A stretch of DNA of 64,000 nt from assembly GCF_008386505.1 (NCBI RefSeq), contig NZ_VUNZ01000004.1, forward strand, positions 1-64,000, written 5' to 3'. This DNA is from Chryseobacterium sediminis. GTDB lineage: Bacteria; Bacteroidota; Bacteroidia; Flavobacteriales; Weeksellaceae. The notes beneath the pieces were generated by a model. The model did not search any database. It was not told the DNA's origin and saw nothing but the letters and a program-made list of their open reading frames with translations. Each line of letters starts with the position of its first letter. Positions within the stretch are counted from its first letter, which is position 1. A program made the translations under genes and the position numbers. Positions 17,010-25,504 of the stretch are shown piece after piece.

Positions 17010-18035
17010 ATGGAATTAGGAATAGGAATGTTCGGGGATTTGGCTTTTGACCAATCCACCGGAAAATATAGAGATGCGGGAATTAAGATTCGTGAAATAC
17101 TGGATCAGGTAAAATTGATGGATGAGGTGGGAATTGATGTGTTTGCTATGGGAGAACATCATCGTGCAGATTATGCCGTTTCCTCTCCGGAAATGGTATT
17201 GGCAGCGGCAGCAAGTGTTACAAAAAATATAAAACTGGCCAGCGGGGTTACGGTTTTAAGTTCTTCGGAGCCGGTAAAAGTATATGAAGACTTTTCAACA
17301 TTGGATCTTATTTCAGATGGCAGAGCAGAGATATTTGTGGGACGTGGAAGTTTCATTGAATCATTTCCTTTATATGGATATTCTTTGGATGATTATGAAC
17401 AGCTATTTGACGAAAAGTTAGAATTATTACTGAAAATCAATTCCGAGGAAAATGTAAGCTGGTCAGGAAAACTTCGTGCCCCAATGCATAATCAAACCGT
17501 GTATCCAAGAGCAAAAAATGAGGGAAAACTTTCAATCTGGAGAGCAGTTGGAGGAACTCCTCAATCTGTTTTAAGCGCGGCACAATTGGGAATGCCTTTA
17601 GTGGTAGCTATCATTGGAGGAATGCCAATTCAGTTTAGAAATCTGATCGAATTCTATAAGCAGGAATACCAAAAAGCAGGGCATGATGTTGCTAAGATGC
17701 AGATTGCTGTTCATTCCCATACTTTTGTGAGTGATGATCAAAAAGTAGCGGATGGGTATTTTCACAATTATAAATCCCAGATGGATAGGATTGGGGCTTC
17801 AAGAGGCTGGGCTCCTTATACAAAGGCGCAGTATGATGGTGGAAGAAGTAAAGATGGTGCCTTATTTATCGGAAGTCCGGCAGAAGTAGCAGACAAAATT
17901 GCTTATATGAAGGAAATTTTCGGAATTACCAGATTTATCGGACACATGGATGTGGGAGATCCTGCCCATGAAGTGATGATGAAGTCTATTGAATTGTTTG
18001 GAAATGAAGTGAAGCCAGTCATTAAAGACTTATAA
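17010..18035 (+). CDS. LLM class flavin-dependent oxidoreductase
   Basis: 341 residues with a luciferase-like TIM-barrel fold, expected to use reduced FMN (or F420 in other phyla) and oxygen. Family marks are MELGIGMFGD at the start, DEVGIDVFAMGEHHRADYAVSSP, SGVTVLSS, YEDFSTLDLISDGRAEIFVGRGS and the C-terminal GSPAEVADKI. It resembles the LLM group often annotated next to putative nitroreductases or monooxygenases; the substrate is not predictable. It is followed directly by an inverted-repeat element that may end the transcript. Confidence 0.9.
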   Translation: MELGIGMFGDLAFDQSTGKYRDAGIKIREILDQVKLMDEVGIDVFAMGEHHRADYAVSSPEMVLAAAASVTKNIKLASGVTVLSSSEPVKVYEDFSTLDLISDGRAEIFVGRGSFIESFPLYGYSLDDYEQLFDEKLELLLKINSEENVSWSGKLRAPMHNQTVYPRAKNEGKLSIWRAVGGTPQSVLSAAQLGMPLVVAIIGGMPIQFRNLIEFYKQEYQKAGHDVAKMQIAVHSHTFVSDDQKVADGYFHNYKSQMDRIGASRGWAPYTKAQYDGGRSKDGALFIGSPAEVADKIAYMKEIFGITRFIGHMDVGDPAHEVMMKSIELFGNEVKPVIKDL

Positions 18036-18040
18036 AATAA

Positions 18041-18175
18041 AAGAGACTGTCTCAGAAGTGTCATTCTGACGAAGGAAGAATTTCATAGATAACCAAGTAT
18101 ATGAGATTCTTCACTACATTTCATTTCGTTCAGAATGACAAAAGCCAAATTATTTGACTTTTGAGATAGCCTCTT
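18041..18175. repeat. Terminal-inverted-repeat element between convergent genes
   Basis: AAGAGACTGTCTCA (18041-18054) matches the reverse complement of TGAGATAGCCTCTT (18162-18175) at 12 of 14 bases. Inside, TCATTCTGA (18061-18069) faces TCAGAATGA (18130-18138). A similar TTCGTTCAGGGTGA string occurs in the element at 48-160. There is no ORF. It separates two converging genes and could act as a bidirectional terminator. It looks like a mobile palindromic repeat. Confidence 0.68.
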
Positions 18176-18194
18176 TCTATAGAAATCACAAAAA

Positions 18195-18692
18195 TTATAT
18201 TTTCTGATAATATGCTATTGCAATCTGTGGATGAAATGGAAGCATGAATGTTTCCCATCCATTATCCTGATTCACTTCCTGGCTGAGAAGATATTTGTTG
18301 TCTATGATATCAATTAGCAAAAGCTCAGATGAAAAAAAGGTAAGCCCTATTTTATGTTTTGAAGAATCTTCCAGATGAGAAGAAATCAGATCCAGCTTAA
18401 AATTGGCAAAAGGAAAAAACGTACTTCCTAATACATCAGGTAAGCTTCTGATCACTCCACCCAATTGTGAAACATAGTTGCTGGCGGCACCACTTAATAA
18501 AAAAGGAATTTGTTTGGCGCCCGGATTTTTCTGAAGCAGCTCCCAATAGTTCTTCACGGGATTTTCTTTGTCATCAAAAACCTGATGTTGAATTTTATAT
18601 TCAAAATAGGTATCATCAAAAACATACCGATCCCAAATCATTTCAGAACTGTGATCAATAACAATACGAAAAGCAAGTTTTATTTTTTTCAT
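18195..18692 (-). CDS. Protein of unknown function
   Basis: 165 residues, no signal peptide and no membrane segment. I do not recognise the family. It starts with KKIKLAFRIVIDHSS, has a central Phe/Leu-rich beta segment, and ends with a conserved-looking WETFMLPFHPQIAIAYY. It begins 36 bases after the cupin-like gene on the same strand, so the two may be co-transcribed. A product as well formed as this, with normal codon use, is likely real. Confidence 0.6.
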   Translation of the reverse strand: MKKIKLAFRIVIDHSSEMIWDRYVFDDTYFEYKIQHQVFDDKENPVKNYWELLQKNPGAKQIPFLLSGAASNYVSQLGGVIRSLPDVLGSTFFPFANFKLDLISSHLEDSSKHKIGLTFFSSELLLIDIIDNKYLLSQEVNQDNGWETFMLPFHPQIAIAYYQKI

Positions 18693-18728
18693 TGGTTATC
18701 GTTTGATGTATAAAAGGTATTTTTAGTT

Positions 18729-19418
18729 TTAAACTTCCATAAAAAGGATCAAAGCATTTTCACTTAATGCTTCAAATTCCAATTCTTCCAGTTCCCAGAG
18801 AAGAATTGCATCCCGATTTTCCATCAGTCTGTTTTGAAACTCAAATGCTCCATTAATAACCATTCCGAAAATAGATTTATCTGATTCCTTCAATGCATAA
18901 TATCCTTCAGCCCGGCTATTGTATAGACCAATGAAATTGGGGTGTCGTATTGTTTTTGAAATTTGAAAAGTATTGTTTTTAAGAGTGAAATCTAACTCGT
19001 TTTTGGAAAACTTCTGAGGGCATTCTTCTTTTTTAAATTCAAAAACTAAAAGGTCTGACCTGTCATGATGCACCAGATTTTTGATGACAATATCTTTTCC
19101 TGATTGAGTATTCACAGTAAGTGACATTCCTGCTGAAATCGGTTCATAAAAATCAGTAATAATAATCTCTCCATACAAAGGAAGGATAAGAAGTGTTCTT
19201 TCTCCATCAAAATTGAATCTCACTTCTCCTTCAATATCCAGTAGGATTTCCTTTAGACTAACCAAAGTATGGGTTTTCTCTTCATCTTTCAGAATTTCTG
19301 TAATTACACTTTTTTCATTTTCCTGCCAGATTCTGAAATCATTTTTGAAAATTTTTGAAGGGGTCTGAACTAACATATCTGTATGATTTAATATCTCCAC
19401 TTTGCACAGACTGATCAT
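18729..19418 (-). CDS. Cupin-like protein, possibly pirin-related
   Basis: 229 residues, cytoplasmic. Two beta-rich halves resemble a bicupin: about 65-130 (TLLILPLYGEIIITDF, ISAGMSLTVNT) and about 165-229 (MVINGAFEFQNRLMENRDAILLWE, then LEFEALSENALILFMEV). The closing segment is like the C-terminal cupin of pirin/YhaK-type proteins. No complete metal-binding His/Glu set is evident, so any enzymatic role is doubtful. Next gene downstream: the unknown at 18195-18692. Confidence 0.5.
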   Translation of the reverse strand: MISLCKVEILNHTDMLVQTPSKIFKNDFRIWQENEKSVITEILKDEEKTHTLVSLKEILLDIEGEVRFNFDGERTLLILPLYGEIIITDFYEPISAGMSLTVNTQSGKDIVIKNLVHHDRSDLLVFEFKKEECPQKFSKNELDFTLKNNTFQISKTIRHPNFIGLYNSRAEGYYALKESDKSIFGMVINGAFEFQNRLMENRDAILLWELEELEFEALSENALILFMEV

Positions 19419-19517
19419 TGCTTTTGAGGATAGGTAACACTAGAATAATTCACATCTTTACCAGACCTGTGCTTTGTGGAAATGGCTAATAACTAATATT
19501 AAAGAACTTCTCAGCGT

Positions 19518-20252
19518 TTATGCCGAAACTTTTATAGTATGAGTAAGCGCAAAACCTCCGCTTATATTTCCGGTAATACTAGACATTTCATTAGACGTTC
19601 CGTCACTGAATACGTTATCATTGGCATTGTATGTATATCCGTTCATTCCTTTGTAACCAGTGCTTGCCGCTACTTGTACTACCGCACTGTTACTTCCCTC
19701 AGGAAATGCAATCTGGGTGACCAATAAAGATTGTCCTGCAGAATTATAAACATGAACGTGAATATGAGTAGCTCTTCCGTTATACCAGCCCGGGAAAATA
19801 GAAGTAAAGTTTACCTGGCCATTGGCATCTGTAGTCTGTCTTCCTCTTAAAAAATGAACGGAAGTATAGTTGGCAGACTGCATTCCTGTTCCTCCATATT
19901 CGGAATAATTTCCGTCTTTATCACAATGCCAGATGTCTACAAAGGCACCCTGAAGAATGGCACAGCCAGTATTTACATTCTGAATGGTTATAGTAATGGT
20001 AAAAGGAATTCCTGTTCTGTCACTTACAATATTATTTTGAACCAAGCTTGATGGAGATTTTGTAGGAAACGGACCTTCTGTCTCTGTGTTTGTAACAGAA
20101 CATCCTGTAGAACCAGATCCTGTAGAGGTATCGGAAGAGGAGTCTACTATATCATCGTCATTTCCGCAGTGGATTAAAAGGGGAGCGGCAACGGCTGTTA
20201 CCCCTGCCAGGCCCAGACTTTTCAGAAAGCCTTTTCTGTTCATTGTTTTCAT
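19518..20252 (-). CDS. Intradiol ring-cleavage dioxygenase-like lipoprotein
   Basis: 244 residues with a lipoprotein signal (LLIHC, Cys about 29), then a Ser/Thr/Gly-rich linker. The catalytic-domain marks of protocatechuate/catechol intradiol dioxygenases are present: TEGPFP, AFVDIWHCDKDGNYSEYGG, FLRGRQTTDANGQVNFTSIFPGWY and RATHIHVHVY. These supply the Tyr and His ligands for non-haem Fe(III). Extracytoplasmic members of this family occur in many bacteria, and their substrates are mostly unknown. The usual aromatic-degradation genes are absent nearby, so aromatic catabolism is not established. The first Met (20252) or Met4 may be the start. Confidence 0.85.
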   Translation of the reverse strand: MKTMNRKGFLKSLGLAGVTAVAAPLLIHCGNDDDIVDSSSDTSTGSGSTGCSVTNTETEGPFPTKSPSSLVQNNIVSDRTGIPFTITITIQNVNTGCAILQGAFVDIWHCDKDGNYSEYGGTGMQSANYTSVHFLRGRQTTDANGQVNFTSIFPGWYNGRATHIHVHVYNSAGQSLLVTQIAFPEGSNSAVVQVAASTGYKGMNGYTYNANDNVFSDGTSNEMSSITGNISGGFALTHTIKVSA

Positions 20253-20490
20253 AATACAGGGTTTTAAGATTATTATACGTAAAGACGATCAGTCTAAATT
20301 ATTCATCTTCATGAGTTTCTTATCCCAAAAGTATTTTCAAAAAACAATGCAGGAAAATTTATGAGGTAAACGAAGAAAATGTGTCGGTAAATGAGTGTTT
20401 TTTAAGAATCGTTAAGAATATTATCAACAACTGTGAGGATTAGATCTCACAATTCATTTAATGAGAAATTGTAATAATGGGAAAAATATT
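20253..20490. other. Intergenic region, no gene
   Basis: This is the upstream region of the dioxygenase gene. No exact TAnnTTTG box was found on its strand. A small dyad, TGTGAG (20432-20437) and CTCACA (20446-20451), lies ahead of the structured element. Confidence 0.35.
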
Positions 20491-20560
20491 CTAGCCCCGA
20501 TTGCAGTAGAAATCCTTTTTGAAAAAAAGATTGTAACGGAAAGCGGGTAACAGCTCCTAA
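20491..20560 (+). ncRNA. Structured RNA-like element, copy 2
   Basis: Same block order as the element at 48-160: CTAGCCCCGAT on the left and GGAAAGCGGGTAACAGCTCCT on the right. CCCG (20496-20499) pairs with CGGG (20544-20547), and AGC (20493-20495) with GCT (20553-20555); the four-base spacing between CGGG and AGCT is the same in both copies. The variable middle is a simple hairpin: AATCCTTTTT, a short loop, AAAAAGATT. It sits antisense to both neighbouring genes in the gap after the response regulator. It may belong to a known flavobacterial RNA family; I cannot confirm which. Confidence 0.55.
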
Positions 20561-20578
20561 TCAGAATAAAGAAAGACG

Positions 20579-21253
20579 TCATTTATTTACAATTTTCATG
20601 ACAATATCTTTATAGGTTTCTCCAATAGGGATAATGAATGCTCCGATATGGATGCTGCGATTGACGATTGTTTTAATGTTTTGTACGGGAACAATATAAG
20701 AACGATGAACTCTCACAAAATCTTTTTCAGACAGCTTTTCTAAAATGTTTTTCATGGAAGAGCGTGCAGTAATGGTAGAATGATCAATCAAATGAATCTG
20801 GATATAATCATCTAGTCCTTCAATCAAAAGAATATCATTAAAGTTGATCTTATGAAGTTTGTAATCCGCACGTATGGAAAGGTATTTTATCTCATCGGTA
20901 TCAGGATTTGTTTTTACTTTTTCAACAGCTGCTCTGAATCTTTCAAAAGAAAATGGTTTTAACAGGTAATCTACAGCATTAATACTGAAAGCATCTACGG
21001 CGTATTCTGAATAAGCTGTGGTAAAAATAACTTTGGTGTTCTGGGAGATATTTTTATAAAAATCCATACCATTTTTGGGAGGCATTTCTATATCCAGAAA
21101 GATGAGGTCAACAGGGAATTTGTTGAGATACTTTTGCGCATCACTTTGAGTATTGAAGATCTTTTCCAGAGACAGATTTTCAATTTTGCCGGCATAATTT
21201 TCAATGATTTTCAAGGCGAGAATTTCATCGTCAAGGGCGATGGCTTTTATCAT
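20579..21253 (-). CDS. LytTR family response regulator
   Basis: 224 residues. The receiver domain (1-115) has acidic D8/D9 and the phosphoacceptor D54 in FLDIEMPP. The C-terminal LytTR DNA-binding domain (about 130-224) has DYIQIHL, FVRVHRSYIVPVQNI and IPIGETY. It is phosphorylated by the histidine kinase encoded just upstream, separated by 3 bases. Family members bind direct repeats upstream of target genes and often control envelope or efflux functions. The target here is unknown; the intradiol dioxygenase is the next gene downstream. Confidence 0.93.
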   Translation of the reverse strand: MIKAIALDDEILALKIIENYAGKIENLSLEKIFNTQSDAQKYLNKFPVDLIFLDIEMPPKNGMDFYKNISQNTKVIFTTAYSEYAVDAFSINAVDYLLKPFSFERFRAAVEKVKTNPDTDEIKYLSIRADYKLHKINFNDILLIEGLDDYIQIHLIDHSTITARSSMKNILEKLSEKDFVRVHRSYIVPVQNIKTIVNRSIHIGAFIIPIGETYKDIVMKIVNK

Positions 21254-21256
21254 AGT

Positions 21257-22342
21257 TTACAGTAAATTAATCTTTAAATCAACTTCATAAGTCCTTCCGT
21301 TATTCATAGTATGTAACGAATATTTTCCCGGATAAACCTGTTGTAAATGCTCAAGAGTATTTTTCAATCCAACTTTTAAACTTTCTTCATCCGTAATATT
21401 GCGGGTCACAATATTATTAAAAACATTAAAATGTATAGATTCTTCCCGGATAATTATTTTGACGGATATTTTTGAATTTTCCTCTGCATTAAAACCATAT
21501 TTGAAAGCATTCTCAATAAAATTAACCAAAATAAACGGAGCTATCTGCAGTTTTTTTGTTTCTCCTGTTTCAGTATAGGAAAAATCCAGGCTGCTGTCTG
21601 TTCTGAGCAGTTGAAGAGCTATATAATCTTTTACATATTCAATTTCTTTGCTAAGTTTTACCAGATCTTTACTGCTCTCCTGTACCACATAGCGCATGAC
21701 ATTGGAGAGTTTCAGGATTCCGTTGGGAGTATCCTCTGATTTGAGTAATGCCAGTGAGTATATAGAATTTAAAATATTGAATAAAAAATGAGGCTGCAGC
21801 TGGTATTTTAAGCTTAATAATTCTGCCTTGGCTTTGGAACGTTCCAGTTCTTTTTTCTCAATATTTTTAAAAATAAATAGAGAGGATAAAAACGAAAACA
21901 GGAATGGCAGAAGTGATGAGAAGATCATCTGGCCATAAAATGTATTATTTTTATGCTGGAAATCTTCCTGAGGAAACCTTTCTCCCAGTGGCTGAGGTGG
22001 CATGTCTCCGTTGGGATTTGCAGGTGTCTGCATCTGCATAGGAAAATGTCGGACAGGAATTCTGTTTTCAGCGGTAAGATAATTCGGAACAAAAACCATA
22101 ATTCCAAAACATATCAAAAGACAGAGTGTAAATAGAAAATATTTCTTCCGACTATAAAGCTTAGGTAGAAACAGGTTGAGGTTGACGTAGAAAAAAATTA
22201 CCACCAGCACAAAACGAATAAACTCTCTCTGGAATGGGGATACCTTAAACACAGATAACGTTCCGTCAAAATCTGGGGAAGAAACGATCGGAATTGTCAA
22301 AAGTAACAGGATTAGGATAATATGTTGGGCAATTTTTTTCAT
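21257..22342 (-). CDS. LytS/YehU-type sensor histidine kinase
   Basis: 361 residues from the inner ATG at 22342. An in-frame ATG 27 codons upstream is less likely because it would precede the first membrane helix with an odd leader. Several N-terminal transmembrane helices (about 1-170) include a Pro/Met/Asn-rich loop. A His_kinase domain (about 175-260) follows, with H185 in YQLQPHFLFNILNSIYSL, then an HATPase domain with NFIENAFKYGF. This internal-kinase type usually phosphorylates a LytTR regulator, which follows in the operon. The sensed signal is unknown. Confidence 0.92.
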   Translation of the reverse strand: MKKIAQHIILILLLLTIPIVSSPDFDGTLSVFKVSPFQREFIRFVLVVIFFYVNLNLFLPKLYSRKKYFLFTLCLLICFGIMVFVPNYLTAENRIPVRHFPMQMQTPANPNGDMPPQPLGERFPQEDFQHKNNTFYGQMIFSSLLPFLFSFLSSLFIFKNIEKKELERSKAKAELLSLKYQLQPHFLFNILNSIYSLALLKSEDTPNGILKLSNVMRYVVQESSKDLVKLSKEIEYVKDYIALQLLRTDSSLDFSYTETGETKKLQIAPFILVNFIENAFKYGFNAEENSKISVKIIIREESIHFNVFNNIVTRNITDEESLKVGLKNTLEHLQQVYPGKYSLHTMNNGRTYEVDLKINLL

Positions 22343-22409
22343 GCAGTATAATGAATTAAAATGCAGTTCTTTTCTGAATTCAAATGTAATAAAATGACAT
22401 ATATAAAAT

Positions 22410-22445
22410 ACACCTGAGACCAAAATGAAAATCTCAGGTGTACTT
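22410..22445 (-). terminator. Terminator after sbcC
   Basis: ACACCTGAGA (22410-22419) pairs with TCTCAGGTGT (22432-22441). On the minus strand ATTTTATAT follows; the plus strand has a T-run too. Confidence 0.7.
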
Positions 22446-22465
22446 TTTAAAAATTGAAACTATGT

Positions 22466-25400
22466 TTATATAATCTCAATCAAGCTTCCCCTTTCCTCGT
22501 CTTTGATAATATTCAGAGCCGTAGGGATCTTCTCTTTCAGCTCTTCAACGTGCGAAATAATTCCTACAATCCTGTTTTCTTTCATCAGATTGGTGAGAGT
22601 TTCAAATACAATGTTCACAGATTCCGTATCCTGAGTTCCAAAACCTTCATCAATAAAGAAGAAATTTTTATCTGCTTGTGCATTGGCCTGAACACTTTCT
22701 GCCAGAGCCAGAGCCAGACTCAGCGATACCTGGAAGGCTTGCCCTCCCGAAAGTGTTTTTACACTTCTGCTTTTCCCTTCGTTGAGATAATCAATAATCT
22801 CGAAATCATTATTTTCATTAAGCTGCAGACTCAGCTGGTTTCTGGTCATTCTATGGAAACGAACATTGGCATGATCACAGAGTTGTCTCAGATAAATAGA
22901 CGAAACATATTGTACAAAACCTGCACCTTTAAACAGGTTCATCATTACTTTTAAATTCTCGGAACGCTTCTGGAGCTTTGCCAACTCTTTCAGAAGATCA
23001 CCTTTTTTTACGAATTCTTTTTCCAGTCGGTCTATTTCTGCAGCTTTTGTTACTACAGAATCACTAATTTTTTTCTGTTCACTTTGAGCTTCACTGAACT
23101 GTTGCTCAGCCAGAGAAAATTGTTCATTATCGAACGAAAGTCCCTTCAGTTTTAATTCCAGTTCTCCAATGAATTTTCTTAAAGCTTCAAAATCAACCCT
23201 GAAATTCTGAACTTTGACTCTCACAAGCTGAACATTGATTTCCTGAAGCAAAATATTTTCAACCTCCTTGAACTCAGTGAAATTCTGATCTGTCAAAGCT
23301 TTGGTTATAGCCTCTTTATTACCGGAAATTTCTTTTTCAAGTTCCGTGATCTGTTTTTCAGATTGGCTGACAATGGTTTTTTGCTCTGCAAGTTTTGGAG
23401 ACAGAATTTTTTCCTGTTCTACGGCTTTTTGATAGTTTTCTTCAGTTTCTTTATTAGATTGTACCAGCTTTTGATAGGCTTCATCAACTTCTGTTATTTC
23501 CTTTTGGGCATACAGGTTCCAGTCCAGGATTTTGAGCCCGGAACGGCTGATATTGATCTGCTCCTGTTTTGAAACTTCTTCCATCCTGAAGGCTTCCAAG
23601 GCGCTCTTGTATTTTTCCAACGTTTTACTTTCTTTTTCTAAAGACTCTCTTTCCAGAGCAATGTTTCTCTCTGTTTCTTCAATCTTTTTTTCTAAAGCAA
23701 ATGAATCTGAGCGTTTTTTCTCAAATTCTTCTTCCTGATCCGGAGAAAATGGTTTCCAGGTGAAACTCAGGATATGATTTTCAATATCCTTCTGAATCTG
23801 AAGAACAATCTTCTGCTCCGAAAGAAGCTGCTCCTCAAAGATTTTTTTGCGGTCCAGAATTTTGTCAATTTCAGCTTCCTTTTTTTGAATACCAGATGCT
23901 TCCTGTTCAACAGATATTATTGTCTCCTGAGTTTCCTTTAGTTCAGTATTAACATCTTGAATTTCTATAATATGTGGATGTTCCTTAGAACCGCAAAGAG
24001 GACAGTTTTCCCCATCATGAAGCTCACTGGCAAAACGGGAAAGCTCTTTCTGAATTTTAAGATGATCCAGTTTCTGAGAAAGCTCTTTTTTCTTTACTTC
24101 TAAAACTTCTGTCCTGTTTTTGAAATCTTCCTTATAATTTTCGTGATACGCAAAAGGTTTTAGTTCTTCAGCAATTTCTTCAATCTGTTTCTGATGTTTT
24201 CCGATCTTTTCAGTTTGTTCCTGCTGTAATTTTTTAAAATTCTTTTGCTGAATAAACCAGTTTCCCACCTCAGAAAGTAAAGAGGAATCCAGCTTTTGTT
24301 CTTTTAATATTTTAATCTGGGAAGAGAGTTCATCAATCTTCCTTTGGGTTTTCTCTTTATTGATCTCTACTTCCTTTACCTTTTCAGAACCTTTCTGAGT
24401 TCTTTCATTCAAGGTTTTAATCTCTTCGGAAAACTTCAGAATCTGAATAATAAGATTCATGTCATTTTCCTGAATTCTTAACTGATCCAGAACTTTAAAT
24501 CGAGGTTCAAGAGTAGAAAGCTGTTCCTTTATGATAATAAAATCCTTCTCGGTTTCCTGCCATGCCTTAATTTGTTGTTCTCTCTCTTTCTGTTTCTCTA
24601 CAATTTCTTTTGAAAGCTTATTTTTCTCAATAATCAACGGATTGAAAAGTCTGAAAACACGGTCATATAATTCCGTTTGGGCTTCCAGCGCATCTATCTG
24701 AGGCTTCTCTTCAGAAAGTTTGCTGAATTTTTCCTTATTCTGCTGTAAACTGTCAAAATCACTTTTTAAGTTTTTCAGCTGTTGATAAGTTTGGGAAATC
24801 TTTTCCAGCTTTTCATTGGATTCGGAGAGAATTTTCTGCTCCTCGACCAACTTTTCTTTCTGCATCTGGATTTTCTCTTCATTAACTTCTTCAAAACCTT
24901 TTAACTGTCCTTCAAGCTGATCCAGCTCAGATCTGTTTTTTACATTAAGTACTGAAACGTTGTTCTGAAGATCAAATTTCTGAAGATTAAAAATTTCCTT
25001 CATCATATTTGTTCTTTCTGCAGCGCCCAATTCAAGGAATTCTTTGAACTGACCCTGCGGAATGATGATGGTTCTTTTAAAATTGGAATAGCTTAAACCG
25101 ATGATAATCTCTGCGTTAGAGTGATCCAGAGGAACCCATTTGCCATTGATATTTTCATAGAAAGTAACCGCATTGGGCTTTACCTCTTCAAATTTTTTTG
25201 AATTTCGTTTAAAATCACGGGTGGCACGGAAGAGTTTATTCTCATAATTTATAAAATCAAATTCTATATAAGAACTGTTTGATTTTAAATTCATCATGTT
25301 ATAGGCCCTTTTGTCACGCATGTTCAAACGTTCCGTTTCTCCATACAGGGCAAACGAAATAGCTTCAAGAACGGATGATTTTCCAGATCCCACCGCACCG

Positions 25401-25501
25401 AAAATACCAAATAATCCCGCTTCAGTAAGGCTTCTGAAATCAATAGTCTGGCGTTCCTGGTAAGAATAGAGACCTTCGATAGATAATTGAACAGGGATCA
25501 T
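22466..25501 (-). CDS. sbcC: SbcC-type SMC-like nuclease subunit
   Basis: 1011 residues, normal for SbcC. With SbcD it forms the Mre11-Rad50-like complex that cuts hairpins and cleans DNA ends. The Walker A motif GAVGSGKSSVLEAI is at about 35-48. Long coiled coils (about 190-480 and 530-850) flank a zinc-hook CPLC (C500, C503). The C-terminal ATPase half has the signature KTLSGGQAFQVSLSLALALA and Walker B FFFIDEGFGTQD. It is encoded 3 bases after sbcD in the same transcript. A terminator follows. Confidence 0.95.
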   Translation of the reverse strand: MIPVQLSIEGLYSYQERQTIDFRSLTEAGLFGIFGAVGSGKSSVLEAISFALYGETERLNMRDKRAYNMMNLKSNSSYIEFDFINYENKLFRATRDFKRNSKKFEEVKPNAVTFYENINGKWVPLDHSNAEIIIGLSYSNFKRTIIIPQGQFKEFLELGAAERTNMMKEIFNLQKFDLQNNVSVLNVKNRSELDQLEGQLKGFEEVNEEKIQMQKEKLVEEQKILSESNEKLEKISQTYQQLKNLKSDFDSLQQNKEKFSKLSEEKPQIDALEAQTELYDRVFRLFNPLIIEKNKLSKEIVEKQKEREQQIKAWQETEKDFIIIKEQLSTLEPRFKVLDQLRIQENDMNLIIQILKFSEEIKTLNERTQKGSEKVKEVEINKEKTQRKIDELSSQIKILKEQKLDSSLLSEVGNWFIQQKNFKKLQQEQTEKIGKHQKQIEEIAEELKPFAYHENYKEDFKNRTEVLEVKKKELSQKLDHLKIQKELSRFASELHDGENCPLCGSKEHPHIIEIQDVNTELKETQETIISVEQEASGIQKKEAEIDKILDRKKIFEEQLLSEQKIVLQIQKDIENHILSFTWKPFSPDQEEEFEKKRSDSFALEKKIEETERNIALERESLEKESKTLEKYKSALEAFRMEEVSKQEQINISRSGLKILDWNLYAQKEITEVDEAYQKLVQSNKETEENYQKAVEQEKILSPKLAEQKTIVSQSEKQITELEKEISGNKEAITKALTDQNFTEFKEVENILLQEINVQLVRVKVQNFRVDFEALRKFIGELELKLKGLSFDNEQFSLAEQQFSEAQSEQKKISDSVVTKAAEIDRLEKEFVKKGDLLKELAKLQKRSENLKVMMNLFKGAGFVQYVSSIYLRQLCDHANVRFHRMTRNQLSLQLNENNDFEIIDYLNEGKSRSVKTLSGGQAFQVSLSLALALAESVQANAQADKNFFFIDEGFGTQDTESVNIVFETLTNLMKENRIVGIISHVEELKEKIPTALNIIKDEERGSLIEII

Positions 25502-25504
25502 GGC

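Noticed and set aside
18729..19418. Assignment as HutD linked to hutH
   Set aside because: Sequence blocks do not fit HutD, and the gene is far from hutH; only a cupin-like look is supported.
22454..22954. Plus-strand ORF of 166 residues
   Set aside because: Antisense to sbcC, whose coiled coil and ATPase end are well supported. Composition is that of a shadow frame.
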